Source: Rhizophagus irregularis (taxonomy: Eukaryota > Glomeromycota > Glomeromycetes > Glomerales > Glomeraceae). Taken from it: a stretch of 64,000 nucleotides of DNA. Positions 45,001-56,060 of this stretch are shown here, piece after piece. The stretch lies in the NCBI RefSeq assembly GCF_026210795.1, contig NC_089452.1:930001-994000 (forward strand), written 5' to 3'. The stretch's first letter is position 1; every line of letters starts with the position of its first letter. The notes beneath the pieces are model-generated. The model was not told the DNA's origin. It made no database searches and saw only the letters and a list, made by a program, of their open reading frames with translations. Made by a program: the position numbers and the translations under genes.

Positions 45001-46949
45001 TTATTTAAAATTATTTCATAATTTATTCTATTATTATTACATAATTGTATAATATTTGCATATAATTTAAACTAACTAAATTCTTTATTTATAAATTATT
45101 TCATAATATAGCGAGTAAGTTATTTTTTGATTCTATTATTACATAATTGTATAATATTTGCATATGATTTAAACTAACTAAATTCTTTATTAAAACTTAT
45201 TTCATAATATAGCATGTAAGATATTTTTTAATTCTATTACATAACTTTTTATTTGCATGTAATTTAAACTAACAAATTCTTTATTTAATTAATTATTTTG
45301 TAATTTCTTTAGTTTGTAAGTTATAGTTATTCCTATTATTATAATATTGCATATATCATTTATATCATAACTAAATTCTTTATTTAAAAATTTGATTTAC
45401 TTTAGATTCTTGTAAGTTATTCTTTATCATAACATTTGTGTAATATTTTAATTAATTAAATTCTTTATTAAAAATTTTAATTATTTTAGATTCTTGTAAG
45501 TTATTTTTTTATTATTACATTTATGTAGTATCAATTTAAAGTTTTAATTAATTAAATTCTTTTTTAAAAATATTTATGTTTTAGTTGGTAAGTTATAAAT
45601 TATAGGTTTTTATATATATTTAATAAATACTAAGATTTTTTATTTTATTGTATTCCTAATTAAAATTAGAGTAAGTATTAAATTGTTTTTTTAATTTTAA
45701 AATTTGAAATAATTTTATTATAATTTTTAATTTATTATATTATAGATTTGGAAAAAGTGGAAATACAATTTTAGATAAATTTATTTCTAAAAGAAGATTA
45801 AAATGGATTCCTTATGATAAATTTGCAAATGTTGTATATCTTGATAAAGGAGGGTTTAGTACTATATATAAAGCTATTTGGTTAAATATGAATCAAGATA
45901 AAGAAGTAGTTCTTAAACGCCTCAATAATTTGAATGAAAATTTAGATGAATTTTTAAATGAAGTATGATAATCAAAATTATTTTTTTTTTTAATTTTATT
46001 TATTTATTTATACTAATTGCATATTTCAATTTTACTTTTATAGTGGAAATATCATCAAAGTTGTGCAGATTCACATGATATTATTAATTTATATGGATTT
46101 ACAAAAAGTTCAGATACTTTGAATTATATGGTAGTAATGGATTATGCAAATAAAGGTAATTTAAGAGGAAATTTAGTTAAAATAACCAAATATAATTGGA
46201 AACAAAAACTAAATATGTTGTACAAAATTATTTCTGGGCTTTATGAAATACATAAACAAGATCTTATTCACTGTGATTTACATGATGGCAATATTTTAAA
46301 TCACAGCAATAAAAAGGATGAAGAGGAGGAAGAAAATGAAGTTGATAATAATTTAGTTTTTGTTAGTGATTTAGGATTATGTCAACCTATAAAATCATCT
46401 TTAAAAAAAGGTGAAATTTACGGAGTTATACCATTTATGGCACCTGAAATTTTGAGAGGCAAACCTTATACTCAGGCTAGTGATATATATAGTTTTTCTA
46501 TGATTATGTGGGAATTTACATCTGGAGTTTCACCATTTAATGATAGAACACATGATCTTCAACTTAGTTTAAGTATTTGTAAAGGCGAACGTCCTAAAAT
46601 TATTGAAAATATTCCAAAATGTTATATGGAGTTGATGAAAAAATGTTGGAATGAGGATCCATTAAAAAGGCCATCTGTATCAGAAGTGAAATATATTATT
46701 GGAAATTGGATTTTTCAGCCTTTTAGTAATGACATTAATGAAGAATTGGAAAATAGCAAAATGGAATTTATAAATGCACAAATTGGGTATAACAATCTTA
46801 CTACTGAATGTCATCCACAAGCATGTTATACAAGTCGTCTGCTTAATTTTACTAGTAAAAAATTGAATGAAATGCTTGAAAGTGAAGATTCACAAAGTTA
46901 TTTTTCTACTGGTATTACTGAAGACTTGAATGAATATTTAATTATATGA
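42087..46949 (+). CDS. Protein kinase with N-terminal charged exons and a giant modular intron region
   Basis: Supported exons: 42087-42183, 42269-42316, 42434-42505 and 42582-42614, all joined in phase 1, then after the array 45746-45962 and 46044-46949. The N-terminus is basic, followed by Asp-rich repeats (DDHNDEQSLG and DDYHSNDEQSFG). The kinase part has KGGFSTI, VVLKRL, HCDLHDGN (46269-46292), SDLG, MAPE and DIYSFS. HRD is HCD, so it is a non-RD kinase with the catalytic Asp kept. An acidic insert EEEEE lies between the catalytic loop and SDLG. Direct joining of exon 42614 to 45746 is out of frame; joining through the 3-base gaps of the array plus the 1-base gap at 45670 is in frame (about 487 aa). 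Alternatively the kinase starts from another promoter and 42087-42614 is a separate gene. Confidence 0.65.
42615..45745 (+). repeat. Tandem array of intron-like modules with 3-base exon-like gaps
   Basis: About 28 modules of roughly 80-115 bp. Each has GTAAGT (or GTGAGT), a conserved body (ACATAATTGTATAATATTTG, then TTTAAACTAACTAAATTC) and an acceptor of one of two kinds, TTTCTTTTAG or TCATAATATAG. Between one acceptor and the next donor lie exactly 3 bases in 26 cases (first at 42730-42732, last at 45585-45587), 6 bases in two cases (45405-45410 and 45490-45495) and 1 base at 45670. The conserved CTAAC resembles a branch point, about 30-50 bases before the AG. A module near 45000-45040 lacks the splice pair. 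A sub-block of several modules is repeated at about 43890-44095 and 44510-44713. Confidence 0.93.
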
Positions 46950-49900
46950 ATAATTAGGTATGTAATACATAGTATATAAAGTAAATTTATTTTGCAAATT
47001 AATGTGAAATTAATTTTATTATTTTAATTAAGTAGATATTAAGACAAATGAAATAACTAATATTAAAAGACTCTTAGTTTTTAAGTGATATTTGACATGA
47101 TGTGTTCCCGAAATTTTCTTTTATTTTATTCTTTTTAGATTTATTTAAACACTAAGGCTAGAGTAGTAATATATTTACAAGTTTCTCAGTTTGTAATTTA
47201 AATAATTCTTTTTTTTATATCTTATCCAATGTATTCTCTTCTTAGAATTATTTAAACACTGGAGCTAGGTAGTAAATATTTTAAAAATTTCTTAGTTTGT
47301 AATTTAAATAAATCTTTTTTTTTTATGACTTTTCCAATTTATATTTACAAATTACCAAAATAATAATATATTAAGTATATAAAGCCATTTTCAAATATAT
47401 AAAATTGTATTCATTTCAATAGGTGATTGTGTTTAATTTATATTGTTGGCTCTTATTTTAATATTATTTTATAAATATTTTGGTTAACATAAGAAACTAC
47501 ACCAAGGACATCTGCTAGATTATATGATGCATCAGTTATCTTTTGATAAACCAAAGTCTGCTAACTTTATTCTATTTATTTATACAAATCTTTTTAGTTT
47601 TATTTATAACTTAATTTTTATGCCTATTATAAATTGAGTTGCCTAATAACTTTAATAAATTATACGATAAGGTAGGTTAACAAATGTTAAAATGTAATTA
47701 TTATTTGTGTATATATATAGTAACATTCCCTTTACATAAAGTTTTTCTCGACGTTTCAAAAATTTTAAAACAATACTTATAAAAGTAAATCACATGATTT
47801 AAATTTAAGTTTTTCAGTTTTTTTCACGTTGTGCATTTAATATTTCAACCTCCATTTTAAATTAACTTTTTACATGCTTAATTAAAACAACTATGATATT
47901 TAAATTTTGTAAGCAAGGTTCAATAAGCGTATTACTTTTACAAATCAATATTAACATTAATCGTTACGAACAACCTTTTTAGCTAGATAATGTTTTGACG
48001 TATTTACATCTCTTGTGGAATCACTAATTTTAATCGAGTTTTAGACTGAAACTGGTTGAACTGAGTTTTATGGTCATGAGATTTTACTAATAATATTTAA
48101 ACCCAATCAGACCCAAAATCAGTTTTCGAGCATGTTTGAGCATAATAAGATTAAGACATGACAAATCAAGAAAATACACGAGCTCGAACAATTTAATTAT
48201 GCAAAATCACTCATCAAACAAACTTTACACAAGTAATTTCAACCTCTAGAAATACTAATACTACTAATACTTATATCGTCATAACAAGCCACTGATCAAG
48301 AGTATACTTTATTAGTCATGATATATTCAGAAAGGTATAATACATATAAAAGTAGTTTCAAGCATGTTTTAAAAATCCGAGTTTTATAGATGAGTTAGAT
48401 GTTGGTTTGGAATCTGAACTGAACCGCTTGAGCAATCTAACATCCCCAATGATGCATCGCATCATAGTAGAGTCAGGCGGAGCAAGGTTTTGATTTGCGT
48501 AAAGTTCGGGAATTTCTGTTGCGTACCTAATTTAGCATTCAAGTTTAGAATAATGAATCTCAAGAATTTATCATAATTTTCAAATTGTATTCAGGACTAA
48601 TCCATATATGTGCTTAGATTATTAGAATTGCAACTGGTTAAGTGGATGAAGCTATTTTCTCAGAGTTTTTTTGAACACATATATATTTTAATACATAACT
48701 GATAAATTATAATTAGTAATCAATTTTGTACATTGAGCAATAAGAAAGGATGGTCTAATTATTAAATCATGTACTGTTCTACTTTGTATCCAGATTATTT
48801 TGCGGGTATTTGTAAGGGATTATTTAGGCTTTTTTAATTTTCTTTTATTCTATTTTATTATTCGGATTTTTACTTATTATTGATAGAATATAATTCAACA
48901 TCATATATGACTTTTTAATTTTGTAGATTTAGCTTCTATTTATGGATTATTTCAAATAAATTTATATTCATAAACTGTTGTTTGCTACAAATTAGTAATT
49001 TGACTATTTTTATATATCATGTATTTTAGAACCGGCAAAATGGATTTACTAATAGATTCGTTAATACTACTGATCGTCCTTGCGCTTTTACGTATATTTT
49101 AAGTTTATCGTAACATGTTTGAGCTATTAAGTACATCTGTACATTTCATCAAGACCTTGATCGAAAACATTATAATTTAGTAAGTAAAATCATGTTACTT
49201 TACACATCCTCCCTATAAAAATTTTTATCCGAATATTTCCATTATTTCTCCGTGACTTTCGTAAAAATGATACATTCACAGAAAAAATATGGAAATATAA
49301 AACACGGACCAACATTTTTTACAGGGCCTGGTTTGCGTGACGCTTATTTACATAAAGCTACTTGTAATTTTCAAGCAGTATGAAATTATGAATACTAACT
49401 TTGATTTCTAATTCTTGTTCATTGCCCTTTGTTACATTTATTATTAACATTTAAATTGCAAATAATGTATTATGAATAGTTCTGATAACTCATTCAATTT
49501 TAGTTTTTGAAAAAAGAAATAAACCAAACTCGTTTTATTTATAAAATAATTTTCACAATAATATATAAAAATGAATAAATATACTACATTTCCAGTAATG
49601 GATACAATTAATTTGTAATAATAGTAATATTTATGCAAATGAATAAAAAATTTTTTTTTTTAAATTAACACTTTTTTTTTAAATGACATAAAAATTGATT
49701 CACCTCATTTTTGATATCCTAATTATATAGCCACCATCACATAATTTACTCGTTCAGTCCAATAAGATCATGCAGATTTTCATAGATCAATTATTTTATT
49801 AGGCATAATAATAATACATGATGAATGATATAATAAAGTGTAGTAAAAAAATAGGGTGTCAACGAAAAATTTATAGTTTAAATAAAGCTTATTAAACGGG

Positions 49901-51259
49901 TTAAATAGAAAGTTAAATAAAGCTCATTTATGATGTATGATCAAAAACGTTAGAATGATAACACTTTTATTGGATGTAGGGAAATATCGGTCACAGGGCC
50001 TTCAATGATTGGTGAAAATGGCAACCTCGTGGCCCATTTTCATTTTATGTAATTTATAAAAAACTAATTAAAAAAAAGATTATTTTTCGGTATTGAAAAA
50101 AAATGGAAATAAAAAAAAAGATAAGAAATAATATCAGTTTAATAAGGAACCATTAATTTTAAAAAAAAGGTAACTGGATAGATTCGATAATCGATCTGCT
50201 GCGGGTGATTAAGACGAAATAAATAAAAATAACCGGAATTGGATTAACTACAAAAATACACAATAGCTAACAAATTATATTTTATATAATAAATACGGAA
50301 TAGACCAGGCGCAGACGCATCACACGTTTCATGTTGCACAATTCAAATTATTTATAAATTATAACGTTTAGGTAATCTAAACAATAAATCTCGTTTTTGT
50401 TTCAAGAAAAAATTATTTTTAAACATTTCATTATCCTAACTTACATACAGATCATTATGTATTGTTTGATATATTAAAGAACTGTATGTGGTGAAAAAAA
50501 AAATGAGGTGTTGTTACGATAAAAAAAACAATGTGACGAAATCACGTGATATAGCTGTTGATCAATGGTAATTACCGGGACGATTAATATTACCGATGAA
50601 TGATCAACGTCACATAACGGGAAGATCAATGTTCGAAATGTTTAATATATCAAATATATTAAATATATTGCACATATGGTATATATGGCACATATTAAAC
50701 ATTTTAAACATTTTTAGTTTGGAATTTTATGTATATATAGACCTGTAATTAGACCTGTAATTATAATAATTCAATAAGAACATGTGTGAAGAATTTAATT
50801 AATAAAATGTTTACCCTTTAATATACACCTTAATTTTAAGTTTGGTTTTATATGGTTAATCTGCTTTCCTTTATTTGTGTCTGATTGTATGCGCCAGTGT
50901 GAAGCGATACTCTATTCACATCTGATTGGATTGATTTTAACATATACGTTGATCTTTAAAATTAACCTTCTGCTTTATTAAATATAAACATTTTTTAATG
51001 TATAGCTTATTTTTAAGCTTATAAGAACTGACCCCTAACAGTGTATATATTTAATAAATTATAAAAGTACAAACATATAATAACTGACTTAAGATTTGAA
51101 ATTTATTTTCATATTTTTACATATCACGTCCTATTTTACCACGATCATGATGATCATCGACATGGGTTGTAAATATAAATACGAATGCTTAAATATAATT
51201 ATTATATCACTTATATCACTATAATATCAATAGAAATAATAGAAATGCAGATCAATGCA
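46950..51259. other. No gene seen
   Basis: More than 4 kb of AT-rich DNA with one MITE (49211-49326). The frame at 49444-49638 on the minus strand is unsupported. A short direct and inverted cluster of ATATTAAATATATTGCACATAT-like sequence lies near 50645-50710. Confidence 0.5.
49211..49326. mobile_element. MITE with CCCTATAAA ends, 3-bp duplication (family D, copy 3)
   Basis: A 116-bp element beginning CCCTATAAAAATTTTTATCC and ending TTTTTTACAGGG, with CCT on both sides (49208-49210 and 49327-49329). Left and right ends match the 176-bp copy at 5775-5950, which differs mainly in length. Confidence 0.78.
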
Positions 51260-51280
51260 TCGGCTAAAATATGGCCCGAA
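51260..51280 (+). promoter_or_regulatory. Conserved upstream motif of kinase genes, copy 2
   Basis: TCGG followed by CTAAAATATGGCCCGAA, ending 142 bp before the ATG at 51423. A poly-A run follows at 51370-51393. The neighbouring bases (ATCAATG just upstream) also match the copy at 60493-60513. Confidence 0.65.
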
Positions 51281-51422
51281 AAAAAAAATCTAAAAATTAT
51301 GAAATAAATTATTTTCAAAGAAAAACATTTCGTTCTAAAATATTTCGCTCTAAAAAAAATTTTTTCGTTCAAAAAAAAAAAAAAAAAAAAAAAAATTTTA
51401 TTTAAGTCTCGAAGATAAACAA

Positions 51423-52977
51423 ATGGAATCCAAATTTAGTAAATTAAAAATTTCTTCCAATAACAAAAAATGTTCGTATTGTAATAAACCTATTACTAAA
51501 AAATCATGGTGTAAAGAATGTGACCCATTCAGAATGATAGAAGGATGGACCAGTGGAAACTTTGGTATTGATAAATTTATAAAAGATACAATATATGATG
51601 CAAGAAATTATTCAGGGATTGTTTATAAATTCCTCGTATGGGTGCCATTTAATAGATTTACAAATTTAAAAAAAATTGGTGAAGGCGGATTTGCCGAAGT
51701 GTATACTGCAATATGGATTGACGGTAGATCAGAGTATCATAAAAATAATGGGACATGGAGAAAAGTAAACCCCGAACCTGGGATGAAAGTTGCTTTGAAA
51801 ATATTAAAGGGATCAAATAATATGTCAGACGAATATTTAAATGAAGTACGTTTTAAACTAAGTATATTATTTCAAATTTAATTTTATTTCATTTTAATCT
51901 AATGTTAAGAATTAATACAATATTTTTTATTGATACTATATTATATATAGCTTAGAATACATTGGAATATATCTAGAGAACATGGATTAAGTTTGTATGG
52001 AATAACTAAAGACCCAAAAACTGAAGAATTTGTGATGATTTTAGAATTTGCTTGTGAAGGGAATTTGAGAAGTAGTCTTTCAAAGAATTTTAATAATACT
52101 TTATGGAAAAATAAAATTAAATTATTACATGATTCATTAATAGACTTACAAAAATTACATAAATCAGGATATTATCATAAAGATTTTCATAGCGGGAATA
52201 TCTTACGAGTTACTCATGATGTATCTTATATTTCAGACTTTGGATTATCTGGACCAGCAAATGAACAAAAACTAAATGATAAAGTATATGGAGTAATGCC
52301 ATTTGTTGCTCCAGAAGTCTTAAACGGAAAACCATATACATCATCCGCTGATATTTATAGTTTGGGTGTAGTTATGGTTGAAGTATCATCTGGAAAACCA
52401 CCTTTTTATAATATAAAACATGATGTACATTTAGCATTAGACATATGTGGTGGTCTCAGACCAGAATTTGGAAAAGGAACTCCTGAATTTTATAAGGAAT
52501 TGGCTTATAAATGTATGAATGCTGACTCAAATAAAAGACCAACAGCTGATGAATTATGTGGTATATTTAAGTTTTGGTATAGTTCTATTAATGGTAACAC
52601 AAAAGAGGTAGAAGTATTTGGTTATAAAGGAAAAGAAATTAAAGAAGCGTTTGAAGAAGCTGATAAAGAAATACCAAACATCTCAATTTCATATGAAAAG
52701 AATTCTGATGCTGTATACACTAGTAGAGCATTACCGAAACCTGTAAATAAAGGTAGGCATTTTCTATTTTAAAAACTTTTTTTTTAAAAAAAAAATAATT
52801 ATTACTAAATTTTTGTTAATAGATTATGATTCTAAATTACCTGACTTGGAAATTCCTAACTCAATGCAATTAAGAGGTACTATAATATAATTTACTATTC
52901 AATTTATGCATTAAAGATACTAATATTTACATTGAAAAATAATAGATATTGATAATGAAAATACGGTTGATAATTAG
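51423..52977 (+). CDS. Protein kinase with N-terminal zinc ribbon
   Basis: Four exons: 51423-51845, 51951-52752, 52823-52876 and 52946-52977, with in-frame GT-AG introns; about 436 aa. Cys17, Cys20, Cys30 and Cys33 form a zinc ribbon. GWTSGNFGIDKFI follows at 41-53. The kinase domain has loop GEGGFAEV (86-93), Lys126 in VALK, catalytic loop YHKDFHSGN (His217-Lys218-Asp219, Asn224), DFG (237-239), APE and DIYSLG. HKD instead of HRD is common in this family and keeps the catalytic Asp, so activity is likely. The C-terminal tail carries YTSRALPKP and ends in the short exons. It is nearly identical to the gene at 60640, including the first intron. Substrates and pathway are unknown. Confidence 0.88.
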
Positions 52978-54362
52978 TAAAAAAATTAAATATTTAAATA
53001 AAAGACAAACATGAATATCTTACATATGATGTATTTCAATATAAAATATAAAAATAATTAAGTTTTTATATTACTTATCTATAAGATATAATACGATGAG
53101 CGATTTCTTTAACTACAATATAAGCTAGTATTGTGAAGATAAATAAATAAGTTATAATAGTATTCAAAATAAATTTTGAATCGTCAAAAAATTAGTGATT
53201 AGTATTTGTTTTAAGTTAATGATTATGAAATTGATTACTATCGAATTTATTCGATTATATGGAGTTGATGATCGATGACTTACCACATTACGAAGCCCGC
53301 ATTTCGATCTTCAAGAATGTCACGAAATGTAATCTCCATGATAAAGATATAAAAAAAGAATTTGCTAAATTCGTTCGGGAGATCTATACTAAGATATATA
53401 TTTGGTTATCGCGTATGAAAAACTCAGGGATTAACCAAGATAAGTAAACATTGTTCGCATAATAATAAAATAAAGAGAGAGATCATAGGACTTGATAAAT
53501 CTTACAGTAAAAGGAATTTTATTTTAGACCTTAATTATAGATGGATATGAACGATAGTATAAAGAGATATTAACGAGTATAGAGAAAGTTTGGGTTACCT
53601 GTAGGATGGCAAATTGGAGCCGATTTCCCTTATATACAGAAATTTAGAGATTTATGAGACTGGAGCTATACGAAATGTATTTTCATATTTTTCTAATAGT
53701 GGAATATATTAGATAAGATAATTCCGTATATGTTATGTGTGAATTTTATTATATAGTAGCGTATGTCGTTTGATATGTATGATAATAATATAGAAACATA
53801 TTTCAATTACTATTGACTTTAATAAAGAAACATAACAAAGTATTTTGAATTGAATTACTACCAATTCATATTGTGTCATATTGACTAATATACATTTAAA
53901 TATAAATAATAAAATTAATATTTAACGTATGACTTACATTATATATACTGTAATATCATTTCCTATTTAAAAAAGTTTACGTTTATAAAGAAAATTTATG
54001 TAGTACATATAAGATGTAGGAACCATTTTATGTAATAATATTGATAAAATAAACCATAACTAACAAATTCAACAATAAGATTTGTTTAAGTTTTTATGGA
54101 GAAGTATTAAAATGATTAAAAATATATAACACAAATGATTAATTTTATTGATACTTTGCAAATTGCAACATACATCTGTAAATACTAAATGAATAATAAA
54201 TACTAAATATTAACGTGAACGGTGATATTTATTTAATAGTATAAATGTATAATGATATTCTTTGACAAAAAACTTTTATGTAAAATGGTATGCACAATCA
54301 TAAAAAATAGAGAACTTATTATTACCTTTAACCTCGCAATCATAGAAATTTTTAATTTTTAA
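52978..54362. other. No convincing gene; one short frame
   Basis: AT-rich DNA. A 62-codon plus-strand frame at 53259-53447 has less biased codons than its surroundings and charged, helical-looking composition. It has no recognised family and could be a gene fragment. The rest shows nothing I can support. Confidence 0.4.
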
Positions 54363-55912
54363 AAAGAGCATTGCTAAATCTCACCGGTGGTTCTCACCGG
54401 TGGTGATTTTCACCGAAATTTTTTTTTTAATTTATCTTATAAACCTATTGTAATTTTTTAACGAAATTATTTAAAGTAACTTAATGTAATGAAATTTTCA
54501 TTTACAAACTAAATACTAAAAGTTACACGTTTTTTATAATGATAATAATAATAATTTATTAATTAAAGATTCGTTTTATTGATTAAAAATATAAATATTA
54601 ACAATTTTTATATATTTATTCATGGAAATAACAGAAATAATGAAAATAAAACGAAGAGAATGTGCTAATAATTTAAAATGCAAACAATAATAAAAAGAAG
54701 AGTAAGAAACAAAATATAATGAAAAAACAATACATTTAATTAGATAACTATAATTTGAGGAACAACAAAAGAAGTGAAGGGAAGAACAAAATAAATGAAG
54801 AGGAATAAAAAGTAATGAAAGAAACAAAGGTGAGTAAAAAAAAGAAAGAAGCAAAAGAGAGGTGAAAAAGGGGGTTAAAAAACGAAAGGGAATAAAAGGG
54901 AACGAAAAATAATGAAGGGGGAGTGAAAAGGAATGAAAAAAACGAAGGGGAGTGAAAGGAACAAAAGAAAATGAAGACCTTTACATCATATTTTCAGCCT
55001 AGGGATGGCAACGGTCGGTCATGGTCGGTCATCGGTCGGTCATAACCGGTCAAGAACCTTTGAAGCTTTGACCGACCGACCGATATCGGTCACGGTCATG
55101 ACCGGTCATAACCGGTTAATGACCGTGACCGTTGCCATCCCTATTTCAGCCCAGCCACTTAAAGACACAGAAAAAAATTCACCAACTTTTCTGTCAATTT
55201 CTAATCATTTGCATTCGCGATATCAAAACTTATTTTGGAAGGAACGAACAAAAGTCTGGAAACAGTAGAAACTCGATCAAGGTCTAACGAAACAAGACCT
55301 CAAAAATTATTGTAAACCACGGGGAGTGAAAAGGAGTGAAAGAATAAAGGACGAGTGAAAAGGACCGAAAAAAACAAAGTGGAGTGAAAAAGAAATGAAA
55401 AATAAGGAATGAAAGTAACAATGGAAACAAAAGATAAAAGAACAGTAGGGAATAAAAAAATGAAGCTATAAAATAAGTTAGTAAGAAACGAAATATGATA
55501 GACAAAAAAAAATAAAAAAATGAACATACCGGGAAGAACTAAGGACCTAAAAAAAAAATAAAGGAAGGAACAAAATATAAGAAACGAAGAGTAAGAGACA
55601 AAATAAAAAAAATAAAATAAAACTTCAAAAAATCGTGACTATGTAATACTAAACACACCTTAATTGTAAAAAGCAAAGGAGTAAGAACGTAAAGAGAATA
55701 AAATAAAGTTAGCAAGAAATAAAATATAAAAAACAAAAAAATGAAAAAAAAAGAAAAACATACCAGCTGAGCGAAGGGTTTAAAGTACTAGAAATAATAA
55801 ACAATAAACATTTATTATGACGCAATTACGTAACCAATCAAAAACGTGGGTGTGATCGGTGAAAATCACCGGTGGTGATTCTCACCACCGGTGATTTTTT
55901 GACATTCTCTTT
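54363..55912. mobile_element. Terminal-inverted-repeat element with CACCGGTGGT subterminal repeats
   Basis: The left end AAAGAGCATT and the right end (inverted AAAGAGAATG) lead into palindromic blocks of CACCGGTGGTGA and TTTTCACCG at 54381-54415 and 55856-55895. The interior (54640-55770) is purine-rich on the plus strand, with GAAAGGAGTGAAAA-like units, and gives low-complexity frames that are not genes. Flanks are T/A runs on both sides, so no target duplication can be fixed. A hAT MITE is nested inside. Confidence 0.65.
55000..55143. mobile_element. hAT-type MITE (family B, copy 2)
   Basis: A 144-bp element with ends TAGGGATGGCAACGGTC, flanked by the 8-bp duplication TTTCAGCC (54992-54999 and 55144-55151). 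It is an internal-deletion relative of the 424-bp copy at 27653-28076 and keeps mainly the GGTCGGTC terminal repeats. The frame at 55005-55268 runs across it and is not a gene. Confidence 0.95.
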
Positions 55913-56060
55913 AAAAAACGCAATTATTTTTTATTTCGTTATATTACGGTATTTATTTATCAAAATAATGATTGCAAATATTTTACTTATTATTTATATT
56001 ATTGAATATTAAATTTATTTCTTAGAACCGTAATGGCATTAGATACTATGATACTTAAAT

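Noticed and set aside
54576-55736. Hydrophobic Phe/Leu/Ser-rich open frames on the minus strand
   Set aside because: They are readings of purine-rich low-complexity DNA inside a transposon-like element, and one plus-strand frame crosses a MITE.
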